NCBI GenBank assembly: GCA_036336695.1
Contig: JAYZFQ010000003.1
Coordinates: 1 to 30,252, forward strand
Source: GCA-2729515 sp036336695
GTDB taxonomy: Bacteria; Myxococcota_A; UBA9160; SMWR01
Direction: 5' to 3'
DNA: 30,252 bases
Under the pieces are notes generated by a model. That model was given only the letters and a program-made list of their open reading frames with translations. It was not told the DNA's origin and searched no databases. The translations under genes were made by a program, and so were the position numbers. Below, piece after piece: positions 23,194 through 30,252 of this stretch (the first letter of the stretch is position 1; each line of letters opens with the position of its first letter).

Positions 23194-24582
23194 ATGTCCA
23201 GCTTTGCCGACCATCCCATGCTGTCGGGCATCTATGAACCCGTCGTCGACGAGCGAGACGACGCCGCACTGGAGATCGTCGGCGAGATCCCCTCGGGCCT
23301 GCGCGGCACGTTCCTGCGCAACGGCCCGAACGCGAAGTTTCCGCCCGCCGGCGCCTACCACATCTTCGACGGGGACGGCATGCTCCACGCGCTGCACTTC
23401 GAAGACGGCGGCTGTCGCTACGCGAACCGCTGGGTGCGCACCCAGGGCCTGGCCATCGAAGAACGCGAAGGGCGTGGCCTGTTCGGCGGCATGACGAACC
23501 CGATGCAGGCCGAACCTTCGGTCATCGCCGAAACCGGTAGTCCGCTCAAGAACGTGGCCAACACCCACGTCATCCGGCACGCAGGTCGCATCCTTTGTCT
23601 CTGGGAAGCGGGCCTTCCCACCGAGGTCGACCCCCAGCTCCAGACGCTCGGACCCTGGGACTTCGACGGCCGGTTCGCGGGCCCGATGACGGCCCACCCG
23701 AAGGTCGACCCGGCCACGGGCGAAATGCTCTTCTTCGGCTACTCCGCGCTTCCGCCCTACCTCCGCTACCACACGGTGGACGCCGACGGAAAACTGGTCC
23801 GCAGCGTCGACATCGACCTGCCGGCGCCGGTGATGGTGCATGACTTCGCCACCACGGAGCGCCACGCGGTGTTCATCGACAACCCGGCCGTCTTCGACAT
23901 GGCGCAGTTCCAGGAGGGCGGCCCCATGCTGTCCTGGAAGCCCGAGGCCGGTGCGCGCCTCGGCCTGGTTCCCCGCGCCGGGGAGGGCGACACCCGCTGG
24001 TTCGAGATCGACCCGTGTTTCGTGGTCCACTTCCTCAACGCCTACGAAACCGGCAACCAGGTCGTCGTGGACGCCTGCCGCATCGACCGCTTCGACATCG
24101 GCCTGGAAAGCGACGGCGCCGATCTCGGTGGCGGCGAAGCCTGGCTGACGCGCTGGACGATCGACCTCGAGAACAACCAGGTGAGCGAGGAGCGCCTGGC
24201 TGAGTTGCCGGGCGAGTTTCCGCGCGTCGCCGACTCGGTCGCGGGCCGGGAGAACCGCTTCGGCTACATCGCCAGCTTCGCCGGCGGCCGCATGACCGGC
24301 GGCGACTTCGACTGCCTGGTGAAATACGACCTGGCCCGGGGAACGACCGACGCCCACCCGTTCGGCGCGGATTGCGTCACCGGAGAGGGCGTCTTCGCCC
24401 GGGACCCGGCGGGAACCGCGGAAGACGACGGCTGGTTGCTGTCCTGGGTGATCGACAAGCGAGACCGTTCGACCGAGGTCGTGGTGCTCGACGCGCGCAA
24501 CCTGTCCGCCGAGCCCGTGGCCCGGGTGAAGCTTCCGCGCCGTGTGCCCTTCGGCTTCCACGGAAGCTGGCTCGGCGCCTAG
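23194..24582 (+). CDS. carotenoid cleavage oxygenase family protein (RPE65/lignostilbene dioxygenase-like)
   Basis: 462 residues forming the seven-bladed propeller of the family. The four iron-binding histidines are in place: His168 (TAHPK), His216 (MVHDF), His279 (VVHFLNAYE) and His456 (GFHGSW). N-terminal LRGTFLRNGPNAKFPP and YHIFDGDGMLHAL are signature stretches. These non-heme Fe(II) enzymes split C=C bonds of carotenoids, apocarotenals or phenolic stilbenes with O2. GGAGGAGGAA gives a very strong ribosome binding site. No carotenoid biosynthesis gene is near, so an imported or lignin-derived substrate is at least as likely. Confidence 0.92.
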   Translation: MSSFADHPMLSGIYEPVVDERDDAALEIVGEIPSGLRGTFLRNGPNAKFPPAGAYHIFDGDGMLHALHFEDGGCRYANRWVRTQGLAIEEREGRGLFGGMTNPMQAEPSVIAETGSPLKNVANTHVIRHAGRILCLWEAGLPTEVDPQLQTLGPWDFDGRFAGPMTAHPKVDPATGEMLFFGYSALPPYLRYHTVDADGKLVRSVDIDLPAPVMVHDFATTERHAVFIDNPAVFDMAQFQEGGPMLSWKPEAGARLGLVPRAGEGDTRWFEIDPCFVVHFLNAYETGNQVVVDACRIDRFDIGLESDGADLGGGEAWLTRWTIDLENNQVSEERLAELPGEFPRVADSVAGRENRFGYIASFAGGRMTGGDFDCLVKYDLARGTTDAHPFGADCVTGEGVFARDPAGTAEDDGWLLSWVIDKRDRSTEVVVLDARNLSAEPVARVKLPRRVPFGFHGSWLGA

Positions 24583-24597
24583 CCCCGATCCGGCCCC

Positions 24598-25572
24598 TCA
24601 GGGAGCGACGATCACCTTGCCGTGGCTTCGCCGGCCCCCGAGCTCGGCCAGCGCCTCGGGCAGGTCGTCCAGCGGGAAGGAGCGGTAGATCACGGGGCGG
24701 ATCTTCCCGGCCTCGTAGAGCGCGAAGAGTTCCCGCATGGTCTCGGGGATCTTGTTCGGCTGCTTGACGGCATGCCCGCCCCAGTTGAGGCCGGTCACCG
24801 CGATGTTCTTGAGCAGGATGCGGTTGGCCTTGACCGTCGGGATCGTGCCGCTGGCGAAACCGATCACGAGCAGTCGGCCGTTCCAGGCAATGCACTTGAG
24901 CGACTTGTCGAACACGTCGCCGCCCACCGAGTCGTAGATGACGTCTGCCCCCTTGTCCTCGGTGAGCGCCTTCACTCGCGCGACGAAGTCCTCTTCCCGG
25001 TAGTCGATGGTGTCGTCGGCCCCGTTCTCCCGCGCGATCGCGAGCTTTTCCTCGCCGCCGGCGGTCGCGATGACCCGCGCCCCCAGGGCCTTGCCGATCT
25101 GGACGGCGGCAATGCCCACCCCCCCGGCCGCGGCGTGCACGAGGAGATCTTCGCCGGGCTGGAGCGCCGCGCGGTCGACGAGCGCCATGTAGGAAGTGGG
25201 GTAGATGATGGGGAGCGCAGCCCCTTCCTCGAACGACATCGCGTCGGGCAGGCGGTAGGTGCCGAAGGCCGGAACCACGGCCCGCTCGGCAAAGGCGCCG
25301 AGCCCCGGCGCGCCGAACACCCGGTCTCCCACCGAGAAACCTTCCACCCCCTCGCCGACCTGGGTCACGACCCCCGCAAGTTCGGCGCCGGGAACGAAGG
25401 GAAACGGGGGGCGCACCTGGTATTGCCCCTTCACCATCAAGATGTCGAAGAAATTGCAGCCCGCAGCCCGGACTTCGACTTCGAGGGTCCCGGGGCGGAC
25501 CTCCGGCTCCTGGGTATCGCTCACACGGAGCTCGCCGGGCTCCATCCAGTTCTCGACGACGACGGCGCGCAT
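24598..25572 (-). CDS. NADPH:quinone oxidoreductase, zinc-independent MDR family
   Basis: 324 residues from ATG 25572, with AGGAGG four bases upstream. GroES-like N-terminal domain (NFFDILMVKGQYQVRPPFPFVPG, PGAELAGVVTQVGEGV, given as landmarks) and Rossmann domain with HAAAGGVGIAAVQIGKALGA. No zinc-ligand Cys/His cluster, as in QOR/NAPDH-quinone or enoyl reductases. Reaction: NADPH-dependent reduction of a quinone or an enone. It starts 65 bases from the divergent M20 gene and ends 15 bases from the convergent dioxygenase gene. Confidence 0.9.
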   Translation of the reverse strand: MRAVVVENWMEPGELRVSDTQEPEVRPGTLEVEVRAAGCNFFDILMVKGQYQVRPPFPFVPGAELAGVVTQVGEGVEGFSVGDRVFGAPGLGAFAERAVVPAFGTYRLPDAMSFEEGAALPIIYPTSYMALVDRAALQPGEDLLVHAAAGGVGIAAVQIGKALGARVIATAGGEEKLAIARENGADDTIDYREEDFVARVKALTEDKGADVIYDSVGGDVFDKSLKCIAWNGRLLVIGFASGTIPTVKANRILLKNIAVTGLNWGGHAVKQPNKIPETMRELFALYEAGKIRPVIYRSFPLDDLPEALAELGGRRSHGKVIVAP

Positions 25573-25624
25573 GCTGCCTCCTGTCCCCCGCGACGCGCCG
25601 CAGTCTACCACCCCGGTTTCGGGT

Positions 25625-25640
25625 TACACTCGAGCCCGTG
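25625..25640 (+). promoter_or_regulatory. possible -10 box close to the GTG start of the M20 gene
   Basis: TACACT at 25625-25630 is followed seven bases later by the GTG start. If this is the -10, the transcript would be leaderless. No Shine-Dalgarno is visible before the GTG and no good -35 was found. Confidence 0.25.
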
Positions 25641-26831
25641 AGCACCCGGAGCGAGGCACTCAAGCAGGCCGTCTGCGGCGCCATCGACGCCATGCGCGAG
25701 GAGTTGGTTCGCATCTCCCACGCGATCCACGCCAAGCCGGAACTCGCCTTCGAGGAGCATGCCGCCGCGGCGCTCCTGGTCGACGCGCTGCGGGTCGACG
25801 GCCTGGAGGTGACCGCGGGCGCCCACGGGCTCGAGACGGCTTTCGCCGCGGAGTTCGGCCCGGCCGATTCCCCCTGCGTCGCCCTCCTGGCCGAATACGA
25901 CGCGCTGCCCGGCCTCGGCCACGCCTGTGGCCACAACCTGATCGCGACCGCCGGCATCGGCGCCGGCCTGGCCCTCGCGCGGCTCGGCGACGAGCTTCCC
26001 GGCCGCGTGCGCATCCTCGGAACCCCCGCCGAAGAACAGGGCTGCGGCAAGGAACTCATGGCGCGCGCCGGAGCCTTCGAGGGCGTCGACGCGGCGCTCA
26101 TGATCCACCCGGCGGGCGTGAACCTCGCGAGCATGCCGTGCATCGCGATGTCCGAACTGGAGGTCGTCTACCACGGCCAGGCGGCCCACGCCGCGGCCAT
26201 GCCCGAACGGGGCCGGAACGCCCTGGACGGCCTGGTCCTCGCCTACCAGGCCGTCGGCGCCCTGCGCCAGCACATCGGCCGCAACGAGCGGGTGCACGGC
26301 ATCATCACCGACGGCGGCCAGGCGCCGAACGTCGTTCCCGAGCGTGCGGCCGGGCGTTTCTACGTGCGCTCCGGGAGTTTCGAATCGCTGGAACCGCTCA
26401 AGCAGCGGGTCGAAGCGTGCTTCCGGGCAGGTGCCGAGGCCACGGGCTGCGAAATCGAAGCCCAGTGGGGCGAGGCCGACTACCGGGACATTCTCTACAA
26501 CGAGCCCCTGGCCGCAGCGTTCCAGCACAACGCGGAAACGCTCGGGCGCGAATTCGTACCCTGGGACCGCTTGCCCCCGGCCGTCCAGGGCAGCACGGAC
26601 CTGGGCAACGTGAGCTACCGGGTCCCCGCGATCCACCCGATGCTCGCGGCCTCGCCGATGAACGTCACGATCCACAACGCCGAGTTCGAGCAGTGGGCCG
26701 GGTCGGAAATGGGGGACGCAGCGGCCCTCGACGGCGCGAAGGCCCTGGCCATGACCGCGGTCGACTACTTTCTCGACGCCGATCTCCGCGAACGCGCCCA
26801 CGCGGTCTTCCGGGCTGCAAGCGACGCGTGA
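25638..26831 (+). CDS. M20 family amidohydrolase (AbgB/hippurate hydrolase-like)
   Basis: 397 residues. Metal-site motifs of M20 aminoacylases are present: SHAIHAKPELAFEE near residue 28, LGHACGHN (93-100) and GTPAEEQGCGK (128-138). The lid domain has VVYHGQAAHAA, and the last metal-binding region GSTDLGNVS. It hydrolyses an N-acyl or peptide amide bond, for instance an acyl-amino acid; the exact substrate is unknown. GTG start as discussed for the adjacent -10 candidate. The stop overlaps the next GTG by 4 bp, so the following hexapeptide-repeat gene is co-translated. Confidence 0.9.
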   Translation: MSTRSEALKQAVCGAIDAMREELVRISHAIHAKPELAFEEHAAAALLVDALRVDGLEVTAGAHGLETAFAAEFGPADSPCVALLAEYDALPGLGHACGHNLIATAGIGAGLALARLGDELPGRVRILGTPAEEQGCGKELMARAGAFEGVDAALMIHPAGVNLASMPCIAMSELEVVYHGQAAHAAAMPERGRNALDGLVLAYQAVGALRQHIGRNERVHGIITDGGQAPNVVPERAAGRFYVRSGSFESLEPLKQRVEACFRAGAEATGCEIEAQWGEADYRDILYNEPLAAAFQHNAETLGREFVPWDRLPPAVQGSTDLGNVSYRVPAIHPMLAASPMNVTIHNAEFEQWAGSEMGDAAALDGAKALAMTAVDYFLDADLRERAHAVFRAASDA

Positions 26832-27409
26832 GCGGGCCTGACGCAGACTCGCTCCAGGCCATCCACGCATCGGTCTGGATCGCGCCGAGTGCCCAGCTCT
26901 ACGGCAAGATCTCGATCGGCGAGGGCTCCTCGGTATGGCACAACGCCGTGGCCCGCGCGGAGTGCCAGGAGATCGCACTCGGCCGCTTCGTGAACGTCCA
27001 GGACTTCGTCATGATCCACGTCGGCTACGAGGCGTCGACCCGGGTCGGCGACTTCTGCTCGCTTGCCCACCACGCCACGGTTCACGGCTGCACGCTGGGC
27101 GATGCGGTGCTCGTCGGCCCCGGCGCGGTCATCATGGATGGCGCGGAAATCGGCGCGGGCTCGATCGTGGCGGGCGGGGCGGTGGTGCCCGAGGGCAAGA
27201 TCTTCCCGGCCCACGCGATCCTGGCCGGCGTTCCGGCCAAGCAGATCGGCGAGCGCGACTCCTCGCGAGCCAATCGCCTGAACGCCTGGCAATACCACCG
27301 CAACGCGGAGTACACCCGGCGCGGCGACTACCGGTGCTGGGATGGGCCGGACTACGAAGCGTGGCTCGCCGCGAAATCCGCCGAGATCGAGCGCGACGCC
27401 GATCTCTGA
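26828..27409 (+). CDS. gamma-carbonic anhydrase-like hexapeptide-repeat protein
   Basis: 193 residues. Left-handed beta-helix repeats run from about 18 to 145, and the three expected zinc ligands are present: His64 (MIHVGY), His81 and His86 (HHATVHG, spaced by five as in Cam/CaiE/YrdA). GAVIMDGAEIGAGSIVAGGAVV continues the coil pattern (landmarks). A C-terminal extension of about 30 residues (NRLNAWQYHRNAEYTRRG onward) is charged. Proteins of this group may be carbonic anhydrases or metal-binding accessory factors. Starts with GTG overlapping the M20 stop. A perfect 10-bp palindrome CGGGCGCCCG (27413-27422) follows the stop, before the convergent TetR gene. Confidence 0.88.
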   Translation: MSGPDADSLQAIHASVWIAPSAQLYGKISIGEGSSVWHNAVARAECQEIALGRFVNVQDFVMIHVGYEASTRVGDFCSLAHHATVHGCTLGDAVLVGPGAVIMDGAEIGAGSIVAGGAVVPEGKIFPAHAILAGVPAKQIGERDSSRANRLNAWQYHRNAEYTRRGDYRCWDGPDYEAWLAAKSAEIERDADL

Positions 27410-27424
27410 AGCCGGGCGCCCGCG

Positions 27425-28084
27425 TCAGGCGCCGATGCCGCGGAACAACTGGTCGACCGCCGCTTCCACCGCGGCCTGGCAGCCCGCCTCGTCGACGACT
27501 CCGTTGGCCCAGGAGATCCGTGCGCCGGTCGTCGCGTGGAAGAGCGTGCGGGACGCCGCCAATACGTCGACATCGCGGTCGAGTTCGTCCCGCGCCCGGC
27601 CCGCCTGGAGGATCTCCGCGATCAGGCCGATGGTGCGGTCGTGCAGGGACAGGACGCTGCGCGCCACGCGCTGGTGGGGATAGGTCGTGGCACGCAGCGC
27701 GATGACCGTGAGATCCGGTTCCCGGGCCAGCAGCGCGTGCTGGGCCGCAAAGAAGGCATGCAGCCGTTCTCGCACCGGCGCTTCGCGCACCTCGGCACTG
27801 CGGAAGCGCGTCCACGCCTCCTCCTGCAAGTCCGCGAGTTCCTGGACGAGCAGTTCCTCCTTGGTCCGGACATGGCGGTAGATGGAACTCGCCCCCATGC
27901 CGGCCCGCTCGGCAATGGCGCGCAAGGTCGCGCCATCGAAGCCGCGCTCGCGGAAGAGTTCGCGCGCCGCGCGCCGGATACGCGCGCGGCTGCGGCGCCC
28001 GCGCGCCAGGCGGCCGTCGTCCGACCGCAGCTGCGTGGCTCGCGCGGGCTCCACCGGGTCCGGGGCTTCCACGCCCCAGAGCAT
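27425..28084 (-). CDS. TetR/AcrR family transcriptional regulator
   Basis: 219 residues from ATG 28084; the true start may be a little later since the first 25 residues are not conserved and no clear ribosome binding site is seen. Helix-turn-helix: RRAARELFRERGFDGATLR and IAERAGMGASSIYRHVRTKEEL (about 36-80, landmarks). The C-terminal domain has the pattern of regulators of lipid and acyl-CoA metabolism (AFFAAQHALLAREPDLTV). It lies convergent to the M20/gamma-CA pair, and a strong inverted repeat is found about 150 bases upstream, the likely operator. Confidence 0.88.
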   Translation of the reverse strand: MLWGVEAPDPVEPARATQLRSDDGRLARGRRSRARIRRAARELFRERGFDGATLRAIAERAGMGASSIYRHVRTKEELLVQELADLQEEAWTRFRSAEVREAPVRERLHAFFAAQHALLAREPDLTVIALRATTYPHQRVARSVLSLHDRTIGLIAEILQAGRARDELDRDVDVLAASRTLFHATTGARISWANGVVDEAGCQAAVEAAVDQLFRGIGA

Positions 28085-28229
28085 CGCACACCCGGAAACG
28101 TGACGGGGGTCCAGCCGAGTCGGCCGGACCCCCGGACGCCGATGCCCTCCGGCGCTCCCCAGCGGCCCGGTCGGGTCGGCGTTCCGCGCCGCTGTGCTAC
28201 CCCGAGGGGCTGCTCCACGCGGCGCTCAA

Positions 28230-28264
28230 CATGTTTGTTGACTAGCGATAGAGCAACAAACGTG
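28230..28264. promoter_or_regulatory. inverted repeat, probable operator of the TetR regulator
   Basis: Arms CATGTTTGTTG (28230-28240) and CAACAAACGTG (28254-28264) match at 10 of 11 positions around a 13-base centre. Inside, ACTA and ATAG partly continue the symmetry. TTGACT (28238-28243) overlaps the left arm and could be a -35. Dyads of this size are typical of TetR-family sites. Confidence 0.55.
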
Positions 28265-28332
28265 CCGACCCTCGAAGAGCCTCACAAGTCGCCGCGATTC
28301 CGAAAGAATGTGAAACTCGGGTGCGGTTGACC

Positions 28333-28368
28333 CCACCGCCGGAAGGAACCTCCCTTCCTCCCCGGTGG
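28333..28368. repeat. two-part hairpin-forming inverted repeat
   Basis: Outer arms CCACCG (28333-28338) and CGGTGG (28363-28368), inner arms GGAAGG (28341-28346) and CCTTCC (28353-28358) with a 6-base loop. It lies downstream of the cbpM-like gene on the minus strand and may act as a terminator or an mRNA 3' structure; no clear T-tract follows. Confidence 0.45.
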
Positions 28369-28421
28369 AAGAACAATTCCTTCGGGAACCCAACGACGGA
28401 AAGTTTCTACCCAACCGAAGG

Positions 28422-28697
28422 TTAGGAACCGTCGAGTTCGGAAAGAATCCGCCGAAGCGAAGTCCCGGTGCGTCCCTCCAGCGCGAGCAGCCGGCGGCGC
28501 AGGTGGAGCGCGACGTCGACTCCCGCGGGGTTCACACCGAGATCGCGCATCAGCGACATGGCGACGCGCAATTCTTCAGCAACCTCGGGCTCGAGCCAAT
28601 CCGACTCGAAGAGTCCTTCCCGCCGCAGGCGGCGCAGGTCCGCCGCGCCGCTGCCGAGGAACTCCAGCACCGCTTCGATCCGCACCGGCCGCGGCAT
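28422..28697 (-). CDS. CbpM-like chaperone modulator (MerR-type helix-turn-helix fold)
   Basis: 91 residues. VRIEAVLEFLGSGAADLRRLRREGLF resembles the winged-helix start of CbpM (landmark VRIEAVLEFLG and LRREGLF), followed by ELRVAMSLMRDLGVNPAGVDVALHLRRRLLALE, a helix seen in CbpM and MerR-like dimers (landmark RDLGVNPAGVDVAL). CbpM binds the J-domain of CbpA and inhibits its action with DnaK. The ATG overlaps the stop of the cbpA-like gene by one base (TGATG). The assignment rests largely on that position and the MerR-like pattern. Confidence 0.75.
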   Translation of the reverse strand: MPRPVRIEAVLEFLGSGAADLRRLRREGLFESDWLEPEVAEELRVAMSLMRDLGVNPAGVDVALHLRRRLLALEGRTGTSLRRILSELDGS

Positions 28698-29680
28698 CAG
28701 GCGAGCCCTTCCCGCAGTGTCTCGCCCGCGACCGGGTCGAGTTTCGCGAGTTGCTCCGCCGCTTCGGGCGAAAGCCCTCTCGGAACGCGGACCTGGACCA
28801 CGGCATAGAGATCGCCCGGCGGGCTGCCCCCCACGCCGACGATCCCCTTGCCCCGCAGGCGCAACCGCGCGCCGGAATCCGTGCCGGGGGGAACAGTCAG
28901 GGTCGCCCGCCCGTCCAGAGTGGGAACCGACACCCGGGCACCGAGCGTCGCTTCGCTCACGCTGAGCGGCAGGTCGAAGTACACGTCGCGCTCATCGCGC
29001 CGGAAGAACCGGTGGGGGCGCACCCGCACCCGGGCATAGAGATCGCCCGCGTCTCCGTTTCCGGGACCCGCGCCGCCCTTGCCGCGAAGCCGGATCCTCC
29101 CCCCGTCGCCCACCCCGGGCGGGATCGACACGTTGAGCGTCTCCGGTTGGGGGCGACCGTCGGAGCCTGGGCGCGAGAGGGAAATCCGCTTGTCTCCGCC
29201 GCGGGCGGCCTCGAGAAAATCGAGCTCGAGTTCCGACTCGAAGTCCGGCCCCCGCCGCGCCCGGGGCGCCTCGTTCCAGCCACGCCGTTCGAAGAGATCC
29301 GAGAACAGGTCTTCGAGCCCCCCGAACTCGAACCCCTCTCCGCCCTCCCGGGCGAAGCTGCCGCCGGCCGCCCCGAACTGGCTTCCGAACGCAGCCCGGG
29401 CCTGGCGCGCCTGTTCTGCATCGAAACCCACGTCGAGGGCCACCGCGCCGAACTCGTCGTAGTCTCGGCGACGATCCTCGTCGGACAGCACCGAATAGGC
29501 CTCGGCAACCGCCTTGAATTCCGCCTCGGCAGCGGCGTCCCCGGGGTTCACATCCGGGTGATGACGACGCGCGAGTTTCCGGTAGGCCTTCCGGATCTCA
29601 TCGGCATCGGCGTCTCGAGCGACACCGAGCACAGCGTAGAGATCTCGCTTTTCCGCATTGTCCACACGCACCTTTGCCAT
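28697..29680 (-). CDS. cbpA: CbpA-like DnaJ-family co-chaperone
   Basis: 327 residues from ATG 29680. J-domain about 12-77 with the HPD motif at 41-43. A Gly/Phe-rich linker (about 100-150, GGLEDLFSDLFERRG) follows, then two C-terminal substrate-binding domains (SIPPGVGDGGRIRLRGKG, DLYARVRVRPHRFFRRDERDV, LTVPPGTDSGARLRLRGKG as landmarks). There is no Cys-rich zinc finger, which makes it type B (CbpA/DjlA-like) rather than DnaJ. It presents unfolded proteins to DnaK. Only a weak ribosome binding site is visible. Next gene downstream is the CbpM-like modulator. Confidence 0.92.
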   Translation of the reverse strand: MAKVRVDNAEKRDLYAVLGVARDADADEIRKAYRKLARRHHPDVNPGDAAAEAEFKAVAEAYSVLSDEDRRRDYDEFGAVALDVGFDAEQARQARAAFGSQFGAAGGSFAREGGEGFEFGGLEDLFSDLFERRGWNEAPRARRGPDFESELELDFLEAARGGDKRISLSRPGSDGRPQPETLNVSIPPGVGDGGRIRLRGKGGAGPGNGDAGDLYARVRVRPHRFFRRDERDVYFDLPLSVSEATLGARVSVPTLDGRATLTVPPGTDSGARLRLRGKGIVGVGGSPPGDLYAVVQVRVPRGLSPEAAEQLAKLDPVAGETLREGLA

Positions 29681-29741
29681 GTGGAAACAACCTAAGCACC
29701 GAAACGGCCCCGGCAAGGCGCGCCGCGGCCCAGGGGGCGGC

Positions 29742-30252
29742 TTAGCGGACGGGACCCTCGCCGCTGCGCGCGGCCAGGAGGTCGGTCGAGAGTTCGAGAA
29801 GTTCTGGGCTCTCGATGCGCTCCCGGATGCCTTCGAGCGCGTGGTAGGAGTAGAGCCCGTCCTCGATGCGCTCGTCGTAGGTCCAGGCAGCCTGCACCTT
29901 GCGGCGCCCGTTGGCCCCCGGCTCGATGCGTCCGATCACGCCGAAGAGCGAGCAGGTCCCGTATTCCCACAGGTGATGGTGCCCCGCCGGGTAGTCGATC
30001 GAGCCCAGATTCGCGACGAAGATGGAGGTGTACAGGGGGTCCGCATCGATCATGCCGCGTGGCACCAGTCCGAAGTAGTCGAGACAACCGAGCAACTTGA
30101 TCAGCAGGCCGACCAACGGGGTCGGCAGCCGCAACAGGAGGCTCACTTCCTTGTCGGACTGCGTCTTCTTGCCCGCGCGCTGCGGGTTCAGCCGGTCGTA
30201 GACGCCGTCTGTCATCTCCTCGAGCGTCTCGGACTCCGGGTGAAAACGCCGC
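29742..30252 (-). CDS. 2-oxoacid dehydrogenase E2-like acyltransferase domain (5' truncated)
   Basis: The frame is open to the window edge upstream of ATG 30215 (FHPESETLEE precedes it), so the N-terminal part lies outside; about 170 residues are seen. SIFVANLGSIDYPAGHHHLWEYGTC is the counterpart of the E2 core 'SNLG' region (landmarks IFVANLGSIDY and HHHLWEYGTC), and WTYDERIEDGLYSYHALEGI sits where E2 catalytic domains have DHRxxDG. The catalytic His is thus Glu. It may be a CoA-dependent acyltransferase of a divergent group, or a catalytically altered relative. A hydrophobic stretch (LPTPLVGLLIKLLGCLDYFG) could touch the membrane. I am sure of the fold, not of the reaction. Confidence 0.65.
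   Translation of the reverse strand, partial: RRFHPESETLEEMTDGVYDRLNPQRAGKKTQSDKEVSLLLRLPTPLVGLLIKLLGCLDYFGLVPRGMIDADPLYTSIFVANLGSIDYPAGHHHLWEYGTCSLFGVIGRIEPGANGRRKVQAAWTYDERIEDGLYSYHALEGIRERIESPELLELSTDLLAARSGEGPVR

Larger units (their letters stand above)
28085..28421. other. 337-bp intergenic region without a supported gene
   Basis: No supported coding sequence. It is less G+C-rich than its surroundings in the part 28230-28420 and holds two inverted repeats, listed separately, plus several smaller GGAA/TTCC pairs (for example TTCC-TTCG-GGAA at 28377-28388). A 62-codon minus-strand frame at 28226-28414 has no ribosome binding site or protein-like composition that I can support. Confidence 0.6.

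Noticed and set aside
28226..28414. 62-codon minus-strand frame in the gap between tetR and cbpM
   Set aside because: Overlaps both inverted repeats, has no ribosome binding site and low-complexity composition.
1..30252. tRNA/rRNA genes, CRISPR arrays, insertion sequences, phage or toxin-antitoxin genes
   Set aside because: Looked for and not seen: no cloverleaf-like segments, regularly spaced direct repeats, transposase motifs or terminal repeats.

Overview
The window is about 30 kb of very G+C-rich, tightly packed bacterial DNA. Most gaps are only a few bases, many genes overlap by 4 bp (ATGA or GTGA), and GTG and TTG starts are common. The organism is Gram-negative: there is a Mla-type retrograde/anterograde lipid transporter, an outer-membrane beta-barrel ending in Phe, a LolA-like periplasmic protein and a lipoprotein. 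The mix of FadE/MaoC pairs, TetR regulators, Ser/Thr kinase with FHA protein and an RND/DUF1302 cluster suggests a Myxococcota/Binatota-like 'deltaproteobacterial' lineage. That placement is inference; no rRNA or other marker gene is present. I see no tRNA, rRNA, CRISPR array, insertion sequence or phage gene.

Left part (1-9.5 kb). A flavin hydroxylase fragment faces a GT-C type membrane glycosyltransferase. Next comes a seven-gene plus-strand operon: a GAF-SpoIIE-type phosphatase, an RsbW-like ATPase/kinase and a STAS protein (a complete partner-switching set), followed directly by MlaE permease, MlaF ATPase, MlaD/MCE protein and a PqiC-like auxiliary lipoprotein. The STAS protein occupies the place where MlaB would be expected, so the switch may control a lipid transporter rather than a sigma factor. 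This is the most interesting feature of the window. A histidine phosphatase follows; its start region is preceded by a decayed 74-bp tandem duplicate.

Middle (9.6-15 kb). A TetR regulator with a consensus TATAAT box and apparently leaderless mRNA heads an operon with an RND/MMPL exporter, a LolA-like periplasmic protein and a DUF1302 outer-membrane protein. Together these look like a trans-envelope route for a hydrophobic cargo.

Catabolic and accessory part (15-28 kb). There is a KshB/PaaE-like ferredoxin reductase with a PPOX-family flavoprotein, two SDRs (one lacking the catalytic Tyr/Lys), and an FHA plus Ser/Thr kinase pair. A four-gene block of two acyl-CoA dehydrogenases and two MaoC hydratase subunits resembles the mycobacterial igr steroid side-chain genes. 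A carotenoid-oxygenase family enzyme, a quinone oxidoreductase, an M20 amidohydrolase, a gamma-carbonic-anhydrase-like protein and a second TetR regulator follow.

Right end (28-30.25 kb). A 337-bp non-coding gap holds two inverted repeats. It is followed by a CbpA-type DnaJ with its CbpM modulator, and by the C-terminal part of an E2-like acyltransferase that runs off the window.
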